A program made the position numbers and the translations under genes. Positions 1 through 11,563 of a stretch of DNA of 64,000 nt are shown here, one piece after another. Under the pieces are notes generated by a model that saw only the letters and a program-made list of their open reading frames with translations, did not search any database and was not told the origin of the DNA. The stretch spans positions 310,001 through 374,000 of the forward strand of contig JAZKJV010002949.1 of the NCBI GenBank assembly GCA_037367405.1, written 5' to 3'. Within the stretch, counting starts at the first letter, position 1. Every line of letters begins with the position of its first letter. The DNA is from Ottelia alismoides. Its lineage: Eukaryota > Streptophyta > Magnoliopsida > Alismatales > Hydrocharitaceae.

Positions 1-58
1 TACACGTAGACATTCTCGTCTAGTCGTGTAACCCCAGTCGCAGGATATTGTTGTCATC

Positions 59-1816
59 ATGTCTGACAACAAGGTAGATCTTCCGTCTCTGGGTGCCTTC
101 AAAGGTCCTGTACCTGTTGTGAAGATGGATGGTACAAACTATGAACTGTGGGCCATGCAGTTCATGAGTCTGATGCAATGCAATGGCAAGAAACATATCC
201 TCACACAAGAGGAACCTGTTGAGAAGACTGGGGTTAACGCCTCATGGGAGGCCGACGATGCTTATGCGCGTGTTTGGCTATCTGGTACTGTGTCTATGGA
301 AATAGCCAATGACATTCTGAGCCAACCCACTGCAAAGGCTATGTGGGATATTCTAGCAGCCACTTATTCTCCAGCGAAGAACGAGTCCAAGATCTTACAA
401 CTACAGCATGACATCTTTACATCGAAGCAGAACGAGCGTCCTCTTCATACCTTGTACACCTCTCTGAGGGGTATGTTTGAGAAGCTACATGGCTACATTC
501 CATTGACAGCCACACCGGAGCAGCTCAAGGCATACAGGGACTCGGTGATGACTGGAGTGTTTCTAGCAGCCCTTGATCCGGAGTATGATGCCGCCAGAGC
601 ACAGATTCTTACAGATGCCACCATACCACCTATGGAGGAGGCCTATCGCAGGTTGAGTAGACTCTCCATATCTCATGGTGGAGTTCAGACACCATCAGCC
701 ATGGCAACATCTCGTGGCAGAGGAGGCTATTCACATTTTCGAGGTAGAGGTGGTCGTGGCCGAGGAGGAGGAGGTAACAGACCTCCTAGACAGCCGTGCA
801 CCTACTGTCGCAGGATTGGGCACACTGAGGAAACATGCTATTCCAAGCATGGGTTTCCTACTACTACGGCACGTGTGGCGGAGCAGGCTCAGCAGGAAGG
901 GGGTCCTTCCCTTATCCCGGATCAGAGGTTTGAGGAGTTAGTGGCAAGACTTTGGGAGATCATGCCTGGCCAGGGACCAGCTAGTACTTCAGGATCCTCA
1001 GAGATAGCCGGCTCAGCATCCTCTTCAGGTACAACGTATGCACTTACTAGTAGTTACAGTGCAGATCTATCAGAATGGATCATGGACTCAGGAGCATCTC
1101 ACCATTTATGTGGTGACAAAAAGCAGTTGGATGAATTGATTGCAACTCAGACAGGACGCTCCGTGGTGATAGCTGATGGGACACACTCTCCCATTACTGG
1201 TCAGGGGGAGGTGCAATTGACCCCTGGGATACAGCTTCAGAATGTTCTTTATGCTCCTGCTTTTTCCATGAATCTACTGTCCATTAGTCAAATCACTAAA
1301 GATTTACATTGTCGTGCCATATTTGACCCATCTGCTCTTGTGTTTCAGGACATACTAACGGGCAGAGTGATTGGAACTGGCCGTGAGCAGGGGTGTCTTT
1401 ATAAACTGGTGCAGTCTCCTTATGCTGGTGTCTCTTCTATGAAGGTTGGATCTGTTTCACCTTACACATGGCATCTCCGATTTGGTCATCTTCCGTTGCA
1501 AAAGATGGTCCATATCCTTCCACAGATTTCTCCAAGGTCTATTTTTCAGTGTGAGGCGTGCCAACTTGGCAAACATCAGCGGTCGTCGTTTCAGAGTCGT
1601 ATAGGTCCGAGTCGTCATGGTCTGTTTGAGTTGCTACATTTTGATATTTGGGGTCCCAGTCGTGTCCCTGACTTTCAAGGACATAGGTTTTATCTTGTTG
1701 CAGTTGATGAATTTTCTAGGTTATTTTGGGTTTTTCTACTTAAAAATCAGTCTGATGCTGCACATGTTATCCAGTCTTTCATTACTGAAAAAAAAATATT
1801 TTCTCTGCTAGAGTAA
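59..1816 (+). pseudogene. Copia A gag-protease-integrase (N-terminal part of polyprotein)
   Basis: 585 codons from ATG 59. Residues 1-220 are a copia gag of the UBN2/retrotransposon-gag-2 kind (KMDGTNYELWAMQF near the start). A Gly/Arg-rich stretch (about 218-240) precedes a CX2CX4HX4C zinc knuckle starting at Cys247. The protease has the catalytic triplet Asp-Ser-Gly at residues 343-345 (WIMDSGASHH). The GAG-pre-integrase/zinc region (WHLRFGHLP, then CEACQLGK) lies around 470-505 and the first catalytic Asp of integrase is in FDIWGP near 528. Translation stops at 1814-1816 because of a net one-base loss in an A-run (about 1786-1800), judged against element B. Integrase continues in another frame from about 1801. 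A pseudogene by frameshift; the upstream domains look intact. Confidence 0.93.
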
Positions 1817-2550
1817 AGTTCATACGGTCTGATAATGCTCTTGAATTATGTAGTTCTCACATCTCAAAATTTCTTATGTCTCATGGGATTGTGCATCAGA
1901 CATCATGTGCTTACACCTCCCAACAGAATGGGGTGGCTGAGAGGAAACATCGTCATTTGTTGGACATCACCAGGACCCTATTGATTCAGAGCCGTGCCCC
2001 TCACTCCTATTGGGGGGATGCGGTTCTAACTGCTTGTTATCTGGTCAACCGTGTGCCTTCGTCAGTGTTAGGAGAGAAGATCCCGTTCTTGACTGCGTTT
2101 CCCGAGAAGGATCTTTTCTCCCTAACACCACGTGTCTTTGGGTCTGTTGCATTTGTTCATTGCTTCTCTCCTGGTCTTGACAAGCTCTCTCCCAGAGCTG
2201 TCAAATGCGTTTTTGTGGGTTATTCCAAAACCCAAAAAGGGTATCGGTGTTTTGATCCAGTTAAACGACGGTACTATGTTAGTGCTGATGTCACCTTCTT
2301 TGAGTCTATTATGTATTTTTCTCCTACAAGTGACAGACTCACTCACTCGGAGGAAGGAGATGATATCTATGTGCCTCCTCCTCCATCTGTTCCATGTCCT
2401 ACTCTGCCTCCACCACCATCACAGCCTATACCACCACCACCTCCACCACCATCAGCAACTATTTTTATCCTCAGGTCTATCAGCGTTGACCCTCTGCTCA
2501 TGTGCCTCCTCCATCATCCAGCACGCCCGAGGTATGTAATGAACATTTGA
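1801..2550 (+). pseudogene. Copia A integrase core, second half, and proline-rich linker
   Basis: In the frame after the A-run frameshift, the second catalytic Asp of the integrase core is visible in IRSDNALEL (about 1822-1850), followed by the YTSQQNGVAERKHRH block that carries the third catalytic residue (Glu). VFVGYSKTQKGYRCF and VTFFES motifs then mark the integrase C-terminal region, as in many plant copia elements. A Pro-rich linker (about 2380-2455) follows. Against element B, the frame is lost again near 2450-2500, so the last ~30 residues of this open stretch are out of frame and the RT continues in the frame that opens at 2502. Broken continuation of the polyprotein. Confidence 0.9.
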
Positions 2551-3338
2551 GAACTACTAATGGCACGGGTGATTTGCATGCGCAGACAGATGTACAGGGT
2601 ACAGATGATACTACCACTACTCCAGTTGATGATCTCGATCTTCCTATTGCCCATAGAAGGCAAAAGCGTGCGCGGACAATGAATCCCAAATATGGGATGG
2701 ACTTTGCATCACAAGCCTATTTGGAGCGGTTTTCCCCGGAGTTTCGTGAGTTCGTCCTTGGGTTATCAGCATTGGAAATCCCAAGGTCATATCAGGAGGC
2801 ACTACAGAGCAGTCCATGGCGTTTGGCTATGGAAGAGGAGATAGCGACGTTGCAGTCACGTGGAACGTGGAGTGTTGTACATCCACCACCAGGAGCGTCC
2901 ATAGTAGGCAGCAAATGGATCTTTAATGTTAAGCATCGGGCTGATGGTACAGTTGATCGATACAAAGCCAGGCTGGTTGCTCGTGGGTTCACCCAAACGT
3001 ATGGGGTGGACTATCAGGAGACGTTTTCTCCAGTCGCACGTCATTCTACCTTACGGATTCTTATTGCAGTTGTTGTTGTCCGTGACTGGCCCCTTTTTCA
3101 ACTGGATGTCAAGAATGCTTTCTTGTATGGTGACTTGGAGGAAGAGGTTTATATGCAGCAGCCACCTGGGTTTGCTGCTGAGGGGGAGTCCAATATGGTG
3201 TGCCGTCTTCATAAGGCCATCTATGGCTTGAAGCAGAGTCCCCGGGCTTGGTTTCAGAAGCTCTCAGAGTTGATTGAACAAAAGGGCTTTGTCAGATCTA
3301 CAGCAGACCATACTCTCTTTGTAAAGAGAGACCAGTGA
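2502..3338 (+). pseudogene. Copia A reverse transcriptase, N-terminal part
   Basis: Open for 278 codons. It holds the linker between integrase and RT, then the copia RT_2 domain: WSVVHPPPGASIVGSKWIF, DRYKARLVARGFTQ, FSPVARHSTLRILIA, the first catalytic Asp region FQLDVKNAFLYGDL, and the IYGLKQSPRAWFQKL block. The frame ends at a TGA (3336-3338) exactly where element B reads on with a CAA codon, so this is a point nonsense mutation rather than a domain boundary. The active-site YVDD follows directly downstream in the same frame. Confidence 0.93.
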
Positions 3339-4313
3339 GGTGTAGTTATCATCTTAGTGTACGTTGATGATATTGTTATCACTGGAAGTGATGAACAGGG
3401 CATTCAAGCAGCTAAAGATTTTCTTAGCGAGCAGTTTGTTACGAAGGATCTGGGTACACTTCGTTATTTTTTGGGATTGGAGTTTGCACGAAATGGGCAA
3501 GGCATGGTAATGACGCAAAGGAAGTATGTTACTGATTTGCTATCTGAGACAGGTATGGCAGAATGTAGACCATCTACTACTCCTATGGATCCTAATGTTA
3601 AACTTTATGATGATGGCTCTGATGAGGTGGACAAGAGACGATATAGAGAGCTTGTGGGGAAGTTGTTGTATGTTACTATTACCCGGCCAGATATATCATT
3701 TGCAGTTAGTAGGGTAAGTCAATTCATGGAGCAACCCAGGCAAGCTCACATGAATGCTGTGTATATGATTCTGAGATATCTGAAGTCTTCCCCAGGTGCT
3801 GGTCTTCTGTTTAGAAAAGATACCTCTATATCTGTCACAGGTTGTGCTGACGCAGACTATGCTGGGTGCCCTAATGATAGAAAGTCCACTACGGGCTTTA
3901 TTGTATTTGTTGGTAGCACACCAGTAGCTTGGAAGAGTAAGAAACAAACCGTCGTGGCTCGATCCAGTGCAGAGTCAGAATATAGGGCAATGGCCCAAGG
4001 TAGTGCTGAGATGATGTGGGTTAAATCAGTTCTGACTGATTTAACTATTGAAGTACCTCTTCCTATACGTCTTAATTGTGATAATCAGGCAGCCTTGTTT
4101 ATTGCTAATAATCCAGCCTTTCACGAGAGGACAAAGCACATTGAAGTGGATTGTCATTATACAAGGGACTTGATTCAAAAAGGACTCATTTCTACTTCTT
4201 ATGTATCATCAGGGGAGCAGATGGCAGACATGTTCACCAAGGCTCTTTCTAGGGGCCCTTTTCATCACTGTTGTTCCAAGCTGAGCATGTTAGATATATA
4301 TGCTCCAGCTTGA
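3339..4313 (+). pseudogene. Copia A reverse transcriptase active site and RNase H
   Basis: In-frame continuation after the premature TGA. VYVDDIVITG is the RT catalytic box with both Asp residues. KDLGTLRYFLGLEF and TRPDISFAVSRVSQFM are RT thumb/connection blocks. RNase H follows with [40 protein letters not shown] and [14 protein letters not shown], keeping the acidic residues expected for the family. The stop is at 4311-4313, overlapping the polypurine tract, as is usual when the 3' UTR is almost absent. The domain sequences look unbroken here; the loss of function lies upstream. Confidence 0.93.
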
Positions 4314-4320
4314 GGGGGAG
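4310..4320 (+). other. Polypurine tract of copia A
   Basis: TTGAGGGGGAG directly before the TG of the 3' LTR. It is the plus-strand primer site; the same tract is present next to the LTR of element B (minus strand, 8561-8572) and element D (38767-38775). Confidence 0.88.
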
Positions 4321-4446
4321 TGTTAGAGTAATTTTGCTATTTAGTAATTATGTATCCCGTCTCATGTAATTTACCCATAGAGCTTTTCTCCTATATAAGA
4401 GAACTCTAGGGTTTAATGAAATTATCTTGCTCATTCCCTTTCAACA
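4321..4446 (+). repeat. 3' LTR of copia A (126 bp)
   Basis: Begins TGTTAGAGTAA and ends TTTCAACA. It carries CTATATAAGAGA (about 4392), the probable TATA box. It aligns along its whole length with the 129-bp LTRs of element B, with several substitutions and small gaps. No 5' partner is visible, so the target-site duplication cannot be checked. Confidence 0.88.
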
Positions 4447-4824
4447 CAATCCATGTGAGGCATCAAGTTCGTGTTGTGCTTGTGGGCCTCATATTACTAT
4501 ATATGTGGATCTTGAACCAAAACAAGAAATAGAAGGGGCTTGTTGGTAAATATGGTCTATTTTATAAATGATTTTTTTGTGAAAGACTTTTTGTCACGTT
4601 AACACCCATGATGACGGATTAGCTATCGCCGAAGTCTCTAGCGATGCAGCTTCGATGTCCTCTCGGCAACGGAATAACTGTTACCATTCATGATTCCGTT
4701 GCCGTAGCTCATAAATCCGTTGCCATAGGTCTGTCAAGTAAACCTGTTTTGTTGTAAGATGAAATGATAAGATCTTATTATTTCGTCTTGTTCTATTTAT
4801 TTTGACAATATGACTTCTCTTCAG
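4447..4824. other. Gene-free stretch between copia A and the HOP2 relic
   Basis: No coding signal recognised. The part next to 4825 is pyrimidine-rich and ends TTCTCTTCAG, so it may be the 3' end of an intron whose upstream exon is missing or unrecognised. Confidence 0.5.
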
Positions 4825-5775
4825 TATAAAAGGCCTCTTAATTCCCAGCATGTTGCCAATGCTCTACAAAAGTATAATCTCAAAAAGACCACTGTCCAGA
4901 AAGCACTGTATAGCTTGGCTGATAGTGGACAGATCTTATTTTAGGAATATGGGAAGCAGAAGGTATATCTTGCTCGGTAGGATCAGTTCAGCATTCCCAA
5001 TGCAGATGAGCTTGATCAGATGAAGAAAGATAGCAAACAACTTCAAGAGGAGCTTGGGGACCAAAGGAAGGCAATAAGTGAGGACGAGGCAGGAAAACCC
5101 TATATTGTGTCATTAGTATCTAATGTATATCTGTTTTTTACACATAAGCTCAACAGTGCAATATGGTTAGGATTTATGGTATTGAACGGCTGGTATCGTT
5201 TTGCAGAAATCGAACCCTGCAATCAAACCTGACAATGGAAGAAATACAAGAGAACGATGCCAAACCGAAGGCTGAGGTGGAACACATGAAACTAATTGCT
5301 GAATTACATTTGACATGCCACGTGTTGCCTGATTTTTTATGTCAGTTTTTATGATATGCATGGTAGATTCACAAGATGGTGAACTGTCGAACATTTTCCA
5401 TCAATTGTGATTTCGGATGGTGCTTGCCGATTGCCAGGTGCACGAAATGGAAGAAAAGTTGCAAGCGTTGGGTAACCCGGGGACAGAGAAGGTTGTGGAT
5501 ACGTTTGCTGAGAAGTTCAATCAGTGGCGGAAGCGAAAAAAAGAATATTTAAGGAAATTTGGAATGCCATAACCGAACCATTACCCAAGGACCTAAAGGA
5601 ATTTAAAGTCAGATCTATTTATTTATATGCATTTCCTCGATGCCCCATGAACTCTTCTGATTGTTGGATTCGTTTGCAGGAGGAACTTGGATTAGAATTT
5701 GATGAGGATATTGGTTTGGATTTACAATCCTTCAGTTAACTGAACATACCCAAAAAGAGGATTAGGCCACTTTGA
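4825..5775 (+). pseudogene. HOP2: HOP2 (homologous-pairing protein 2) unprocessed pseudogene
   Basis: HOP2 works with MND1 to help DMC1/RAD51 strand invasion in meiosis. Four exon-like blocks match plant HOP2 in order. Exon A (4825-5092) gives RPLNSQHVANALQKYNLKKT (winged-helix region), then VQKALYSLADSG, EYGKQKVYLAR and DQFSIPNADELDQM. Exon B (5207-5276) gives LQSNLTMEEIQENDAK. Exon C (5438-5607) gives VHEMEEKLQAL, FNQWRKRK and, one frame over, KEIWNAITEPLPKDLKEFK. Exon D (5680-5739) gives EELGLEFDEDIGLDLQSFS. Intron ends are kept (TTTTGCAG at 5206, TTGCCAG at 5437, GTTTGCAG at 5679), so this is a genomic copy, not a retrocopy. Defects: in-frame TAG after GQILF and after YLAR in exon A, a probable GT-to-GA donor change at 5093, a one-base shift in exon B, an A-run frameshift in exon C, and an early TAA at 5737 before the KKRIR tail. 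The first coding exon was not found. Confidence 0.88.
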
Positions 5776-5984
5776 ATTATTTGTCAATGTAATTAGTTAG
5801 CGCTTTACACAAGTGGTCGTTTATATTTAGATGCGAGTAATCAGTATCCAGTTGGTTAAATATGTCTTGAGGTTTCCCGACTTCTTTAGTTTGGTAAGCA
5901 TGTTCCGATGTTCCCTCCAAAAATACTTGAAAATAGTACAAAATATAGCAGGAAATACACCATTCCATGCTCATCTTGTGTATC

Positions 5985-6110
5985 CAGGGGCTGAGGTAGA
6001 GGGGGTGGGTAGGGGCCATGGCCCCCCGTCCCAAAATGAAAAAATATGTAAAGCTTCCCTCATGTTCCCTATTTCCGTTTCCTGTACATGTCAAGGCCCC
6101 TCCAATTGAC
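5985..6110 (+). mobile_element. Possible hAT terminus fragment
   Basis: Starts CAGGGGCTGAGG and has GGGGCCATGGCCCCCC 30-40 bp inside. The complete hAT element at 41567-41880 starts CAGGGGCGGAAC and also has a GGGCCATGGCCCC block just inside its end. Only one end is recognisable and no target-site duplication was found, so this is probably a diverged or truncated copy of the same kind. Confidence 0.4.
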
Positions 6111-6828
6111 CTACATTCAGCCATCCTTTTTCAGTTTCCCTCTTTTTCATAGAACGGTTCAACTTCTCATCTCCCCATTATCCGATTATTTTGGCCTGAA
6201 ACCATTCTAGAATCAACCCTTAACCGGCAATGACCAGAGGACAATTTCTTCTCCATCAGTCTATTGGGGACTCACTGAGTATGACACCTTAGCAGTAGCA
6301 CTTCGTAAGTTGGCAGGCTGCTTACATTTGTAGCCAGCATACATATACAGTTCGACGTTCATCTATCAGTAGCATGTCGAGAACTCGATGGGTAGTGTAG
6401 TTTCATCATTCTGGTACGTCGACAACTTGGCACCACCGATTTTCCGTCATTAACAAGGTTATGTCTGCACCCGTCGTCGAATTATTAGTACACACACATT
6501 ATTTTCTCACATTCTATCATTTCTATCTAACAAAAATAAACTATATCTTCGCTCTATGTTTGACTCCGTTCTTTCATGTTCTTGATAATATTGAGATTGA
6601 TAGAGGGAATGATATTATCTCCATCTAATTACATAAAATTAGTGGGTTTTCGAAATATTTTTATGCATCTCTTCTTATCCGAATTTTAAAAATAATGTTG
6701 AAGTTTTTTCACTTCATTTTGTAAACGAGGGAGGGTACTATTGCCATAAATTTTTAAAATTGAGACTATTTATTTTATGTTGACTAATTAGTACATAAAT
6801 GAGAAAATACTAAAAAATCAAGAATCCC

Positions 6829-6895
6829 TCTAATGGTCTGGTGGTAGAAGAAGCAGTGGCTCCCACTTTAAAGGACTAGGGTCGAATTCTACAAT
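6829..6895 (+). repeat. Possible tRNA-like (SINE head) sequence
   Basis: AATGGTCTGGTGGTAGAAG resembles an A box and, ~40 bp on, GGGTCGAATTCTAC resembles a B box with one base missing. An A-rich stretch follows (6893-6920). A tRNA-derived SINE or tRNA relic is possible. No cloverleaf could be folded by eye. Confidence 0.25.
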
Positions 6896-7490
6896 TAAAA
6901 AAATATTCAAAAAAATATGTTTTTTAGTTATGATAAAAAGTGAAGGAAATATAATAAAACTAATGAATACCATATACAATTAAAATGATAGGACATCAAA
7001 TGGAAAAGAATAATATCCTTTACTTTCCATTATTTTGGTAAATCACTACAGTACTAAGGTGCTTAAATTTATTCTGGCCTTAGATATCTTAAAGTGTGAC
7101 ATAAAACTTAGTTTAATGCTTTGATAACCTGAATTATGATGTACTTTATTTTGAGAGATTTTTATTTAATTGCGTTACAGAGAATATTTTTGGTTGGTGG
7201 AGAAATTTTTTGCATGTGCAATTATAGCTGCACACATGAAAACCATGCTAAGCAAATATGACAATGAAAATAACATCAAATAATATTTATTTTTCCTTTC
7301 TATAAAATTTTAACGTTAATAGTTTCAACATGGGAGTTGTCTACTTTTTATTTAAAGTTTATAAGGTGAAATATATTAAGCATGATTACTTACATCGAGA
7401 AGGATATATCAGAAGAAGTCATTGTAGAATAAGTTATTGACGATTTCTACATGATGAAAAATCATTGAATGCAGCTTCAATAAATCATGT

Positions 7491-7564
7491 ATGTTTCTCT
7501 TAGACTTTATCCATCAATTCTAAAATTATGTTTCTCTTAGACTTTATCCATCAATTCTAAAACA
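7491..7564 (+). repeat. 37-bp direct tandem duplication
   Basis: The unit beginning ATGTTTCTCTTAGAC occurs at 7491-7527 and 7528-7564 with essentially no differences, so the duplication is recent. Confidence 0.85.
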
Positions 7565-8426
7565 TAGTAAGCATGTACAATAATAGTAGTATCTTTCTAT
7601 ATCTACATATGTATTTATTATTGACTAAATATTGGCCCCACCTTTACCAATTTTCTGGCTCCTGTGTGTATCTAATTGTGCGTATTATATATCCCAAACA
7701 CTTCAATTTTTATCCTCAATTCTCATGGTGAATGAAGCATGGTGCCCAAATACTAAATGTACATTGCAGACCTATCATTCATGCATCCACATCTGCATAG
7801 TACTTGAATTGACCTTTCTGTTTGAAGTTTGACGAGCGAATACTCAAGTTTTGGAAGTCAACCGATGAACATGTCTGCAAAGCAATCAAACCATGATGTA
7901 CATGGATTTACATGAATACTCCTCTGGGGCATAGGGAGAAAATTACAAGCAAAGAGTGATTTTATAAAATGGTACGAGAAAAGTTAGTTGAGCACGTACC
8001 CTTACCTTAACATAATAATATATAGGAATTTAATAAGGTTGTTTGTATCTGTTAAGAATATGCATTGGATTGTTAATTAGGCCGTTGGTGCAAACAAACA
8101 TGTTATTGACCATCATTCTGGCTTGCTCTTGCATCTTTTATCAATGATTAATTACCGGAAGAAACCTTTCGAATAGATCTTCTTCTCTCCCAGATCAGAG
8201 TTCCCATTTCGGATCGTTGTTGGTTGGTCCTTGGGGATTTGGGGTCTCCTCCCGTCAGGGGTGGCCGGCCCGGTTGTTCCCGCGATTTGTAATGAGTCGG
8301 AAGAGGGGTCTTTTCTGGACACCAAACTGAGGGTAGCGCATTTGTTTCGGGTATAAAGGCAATGAGGGGTTCACTGGTCTAAAGATGAAATCATGACTGG
8401 TGTATCTGAACTCTCTGGTAACAGTT

Positions 8427-8431
8427 GGTGT
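8427..8431 (+). repeat. Target-site duplication of copia B, left copy
   Basis: GGTGT directly before the element; the same five bases follow it at 12350-12354. A 5-bp duplication is the normal size for copia integrase. Confidence 0.9.
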
Positions 8432-8560
8432 TGTTGGAAGGGAATGAATAAGATAACTTTAATCAAACCCTAGAGCTCTCTTATATAGGAGAAAAGCTCT
8501 ATGGGTAAATTACAGAAAAGGGACAATTAAAAAGAAACAAATAACATAATTACTCTAACA
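8432..8560 (-). repeat. 3' LTR of copia B (129 bp)
   Basis: On the minus strand it reads TGTTAGAGTAATT ... CCTTCCAACA. It includes CTATATAAGAGA as probable TATA box. It is followed outward by GGTGT. Confidence 0.93.
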
Positions 8561-8572
8561 CTCCCCCTCAAG
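8561..8572 (-). other. Polypurine tract of copia B
   Basis: Minus-strand CTTGAGGGGGAG abutting the 3' LTR, identical to that of element A. It overlaps the pol stop codon. Confidence 0.85.
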
Positions 8573-10652
8573 CTGGAGCATATATATCTATCATGCTCAG
8601 CTTGGAACAACACAGATGAAAAGGACCTCTAGCAAGAGCCTTGGTGAACATGTCTGCAATCTGCTCTCCTGATGATACATAAGAAGTTGAAATAAGCCCC
8701 TTTTGAATTAAGTCCCGTGTATAATGACAATCCACTTCAATGTGCTTTGTCCTTTCATGGAAGGCTGGATTATTGGCTATGAACAAGGCTGCCTGATTAT
8801 CACATTTAAGATGCATGGGAAGAGGTACTTCAATAGTTAAATCAGTCAAGACCGATTTAACCCACATCATCTCAGCTCTACCTTGGGCCATTGCCCTATA
8901 TTCTGACTCTGCACTGGATCGAGCCACGACAGTTTGTTTCTTACTCTTCCATGCTACTGGTGAGCTGCCAACAAACACAATAAAGCCTGAAGTAGACTTT
9001 CTATCATTAGGGCACCCGGCATAGTCTGCATCAGCACAACCTGTGACAGATATAGAGGTATCTTTCCTAAACAGAAGACCAGCACCTAGAGACGACTTCA
9101 GATATCTCAAGATCATAAAAACAACATTCATGTGAGCTTGTCTGGGTTGCTCCATAAATTGACTTACCCTACTGACAGCAAAGGATATATCTGGTCGGGT
9201 AATAGTGACATATAACAACTTCCCCACGAGCTCTCTATACCGTCTCTTGTCCACCTCCTCAGAGTCATCATCATAGAGTTTGACATTAGGATCCATAGGA
9301 GTAGTAGCTGGTCTACATCCTGCCATTCCTGTCTCAGATAACAGATCAGTAACATACTTCCGCTGTGTCATTACCATGCCTTGCTCATTTCTTGCAAACT
9401 CCAATCCCAAAAAATAACGAAGTGTACCCAGATCCTTCGTAACAAACTGCTCACTAAGAAAATCCTTGGCCGCTTGAATGCCCTGCTTATTACTACCAGT
9501 GATAACAATATCATCCACATATACTAAGATGATCACAATACCTTGCTGGTCTCTCTTTACAAAGAGAGTATGATCTGCTGTAGATCTGGCGAAGCCCTTC
9601 TGTTCAGTCAACTCCGAGAGCTTCTGAAACCAAGCCCGTGGACTCTGCTTCAGGCCATATATGGCCTTATGAAGACGGCACACCATACTGGACTCCCCCT
9701 CAGCAGCAAACCCTGGTGGTTGCTGCATATAGACCTCTTCCTGCAAGTCACCATACAAGAAAGCGTTCTTGACATCTAACTGAAACAGAGGCCAGTCACG
9801 GACAATAGCAACTGCAATGAGAATCCGTAAGGTAGAATGACGGGCTACTGGAGAAAACGTCTCATGATAGTCCACCCCATATGTTTGGGTGAAGCCACGA
9901 GCAACCAACCTGGCTTTGTATCTATCAACCGTACCATCAGCCCTGTGCTTAACAGTAAAAACCCATTTGCTTCCGACTATGGACGCACCTGGTGGAGGAT
10001 GCACAACACTCCACGTACCACATGACTGCAATGCCGCCATCTCCTCTTCCATAGCCAAACGCCATGGACTGCTCTGTAGTGCCTCCTGATATGACCTTGG
10101 GATTTCCACTGCTGATAACCCAAGGACGAACTTGCGAAACTCCGGGGACAACCGCTCCAAACATGCCTGTGATGCAAAGTCCATCCCATATTTGGGATTC
10201 ATTGTCCGCGCACGCTTTTGCCTTCTATGGGCAATAGGAAGATCAAGATCATCAACTGGAGTAGTGGTAGTATCATCTGTGCCCTGTACATCTGTCTGCG
10301 CATGCAAATCACCCGTGCCATTAGTAGTACTCAAATGTTCATTACATACCTCGGGCGTGCTGGATGATGGAGGAGGCACATGAGCAGAGGGTCGACGTTG
10401 ATAGACATGAGGATAAAAAGTAGAAGGTGGTGGTGGGGGTGGTGGTGGTATAGGCTGTGGTGGTGGTGGCAGAGTAGAGCATGGTGGAGGGGGGACATAG
10501 ATATCATCTCCTTCGTCTGAATGAGTGAGGCTGTCACCTGTAGGAGAGAAATACATAATGGACTCAAAGAAGGTGACATCAGCACTAACATGGTACCGTC
10601 GTCTAACTGAATCAAAACACCGATACCCTTTTTGGATTTTGGAATAACCCAC
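8568..10652 (-). pseudogene. Copia B reverse transcriptase-RNase H
   Basis: 694 open codons. Starts in the integrase C-terminal region (GYSKIQKGYRCF), passes through a Pro-rich linker, then RT_2 with FQLDVKNAFLYGDL, YGLKQSPRAWFQKL and VYVDDIVITG, and RNase H with [28 protein letters not shown] and [13 protein letters not shown]. Every catalytic acidic residue of RT and RNase H that I can place is kept. It is separated from integrase by the single-base frameshift near 10686, so it is the downstream part of a broken polyprotein although this part could still be functional protein sequence. It is about 90% similar to element A by eye. Confidence 0.93.
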
Positions 10653-10689
10653 AAAAACGCATTTGACAGCTCTGGGAGAGAGCTGTCAA

Positions 10690-11563
10690 GACCAGGAGAG
10701 AAGAGATGAATAAATGCAACGGAGCCAAAGACGCGAGGTGTTAGTGAGAAAAGATCCTTCTCGGGAAACGCAGTCAAGAATGGGATCTTCTCTCCTAACA
10801 CTGATGAAGGCATACGGTTGACCAGATAGCAAGCAGTTAGAACCGCATCCCCCCAATAGGAGTGAGGGGCACGACTCTGAATCAAAAGGGTCCTGGTGAT
10901 GTCCAACAAATGACGATGTTTCCGCTCAGCTACCCCATTTTGTTGGGAAGTGTAAGTACATGACTTCTGATGCACAATTCCTTGAGACATAAGGAATTTT
11001 GAGATATGAGAACTACATAATTCAAGAGCATTATCAGACCGTATGAACTTCACTCGAGCAGAATAAATATATTTTATTTCAATAATGAAAGACTGGATAA
11101 TAGACGCAGCATCAGACTTATTTTTAAGTAGAAAAACCCAACATAACCTAGAAAATTCATCAACACCAACAAGATAAAACCTGTGTCCTTGAAGATCAGG
11201 GACACGACTGGGACCCCAAATATCAAAATGTAGCAGCTCAAACAGACCATGACGACTTGGACCTATACGACTCGGAAATGACGACCTGTGATGTTTGCCA
11301 AGTTGGCATGCCTCACACTGAAAATTAGACTTGGGAGAAATCTGTGGAAGAAGATGAACCATCTTTTGCAATGGAAGATGGCCAAATCGAAGATGCCAAG
11401 TGTAGGGTGACACCGATCCAACCTTCATAGAAGAGACACTAGCATAGGGAGATTGCACCAGTCTATAAAGACCCCCTTGCTCACAGCCAGTTCCAATCAC
11501 TTTGCCCGTTAGTATGTCCTGAAACACAAGAGCAGATGGGTCAAATATGGTGCACACGCCCAT
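10690..11563 (-). pseudogene. Copia B integrase
   Basis: The minus-strand frame begins inside the protease/pre-integrase spacer (FDPSALVFQDILTGKVIG), keeps the zinc-binding region (HLRFGHLP, CEACQLGKHH), and the core with FDIWGP, IRSDNALEL and YTSQQNGVAERKHRH, so the D,D,E residues are all present. The good frame ends at FSPGLD, where one base is missing relative to element A (near 10686). The open stretch runs on out of frame to 10331. There is no gag or protease upstream; the first Met at 11563 lies at the deletion junction. Confidence 0.9.

Larger units (their letters stand above)
1..4446 (+). mobile_element. Copia element A, Ty1/copia LTR retrotransposon, 5' truncated by window
   Basis: Order of domains is gag, CCHC zinc knuckle, aspartic protease, integrase, reverse transcriptase, RNase H, which is the Ty1/copia order. 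The element ends with a polypurine tract and a 126-bp 3' LTR. The 5' LTR lies outside the window; bases 1-58 are the end of its untranslated leader. The very short LTR and compact pol fit the Ale/Retrofit kind of copia (inference). It is the same family as element B (8432-12349, opposite strand), whose LTR and pol are close in sequence. The reading frame is broken at least three times (about 1786-1810, about 2450-2500, and a nonsense codon at 3336), so it is not autonomous. Confidence 0.95.
5776..8426. other. Gene-free, AT-rich stretch
   Basis: No ORF here resembles a known protein. It contains a hAT-like terminus near 5985, a possible tRNA-derived SINE head at 6829-6895 and a 37-bp direct duplication at 7491-7564. 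The part 8160-8426 is less AT-rich and is interrupted by element B; the sequence resumes at 12355. Confidence 0.6.

Noticed and set aside
5020..5232. 70-codon ORF over the HOP2 region as a stand-alone small gene
   Set aside because: It begins inside HOP2 exon A and reads through the intron; the exon-wise match to HOP2 explains the sequence better.
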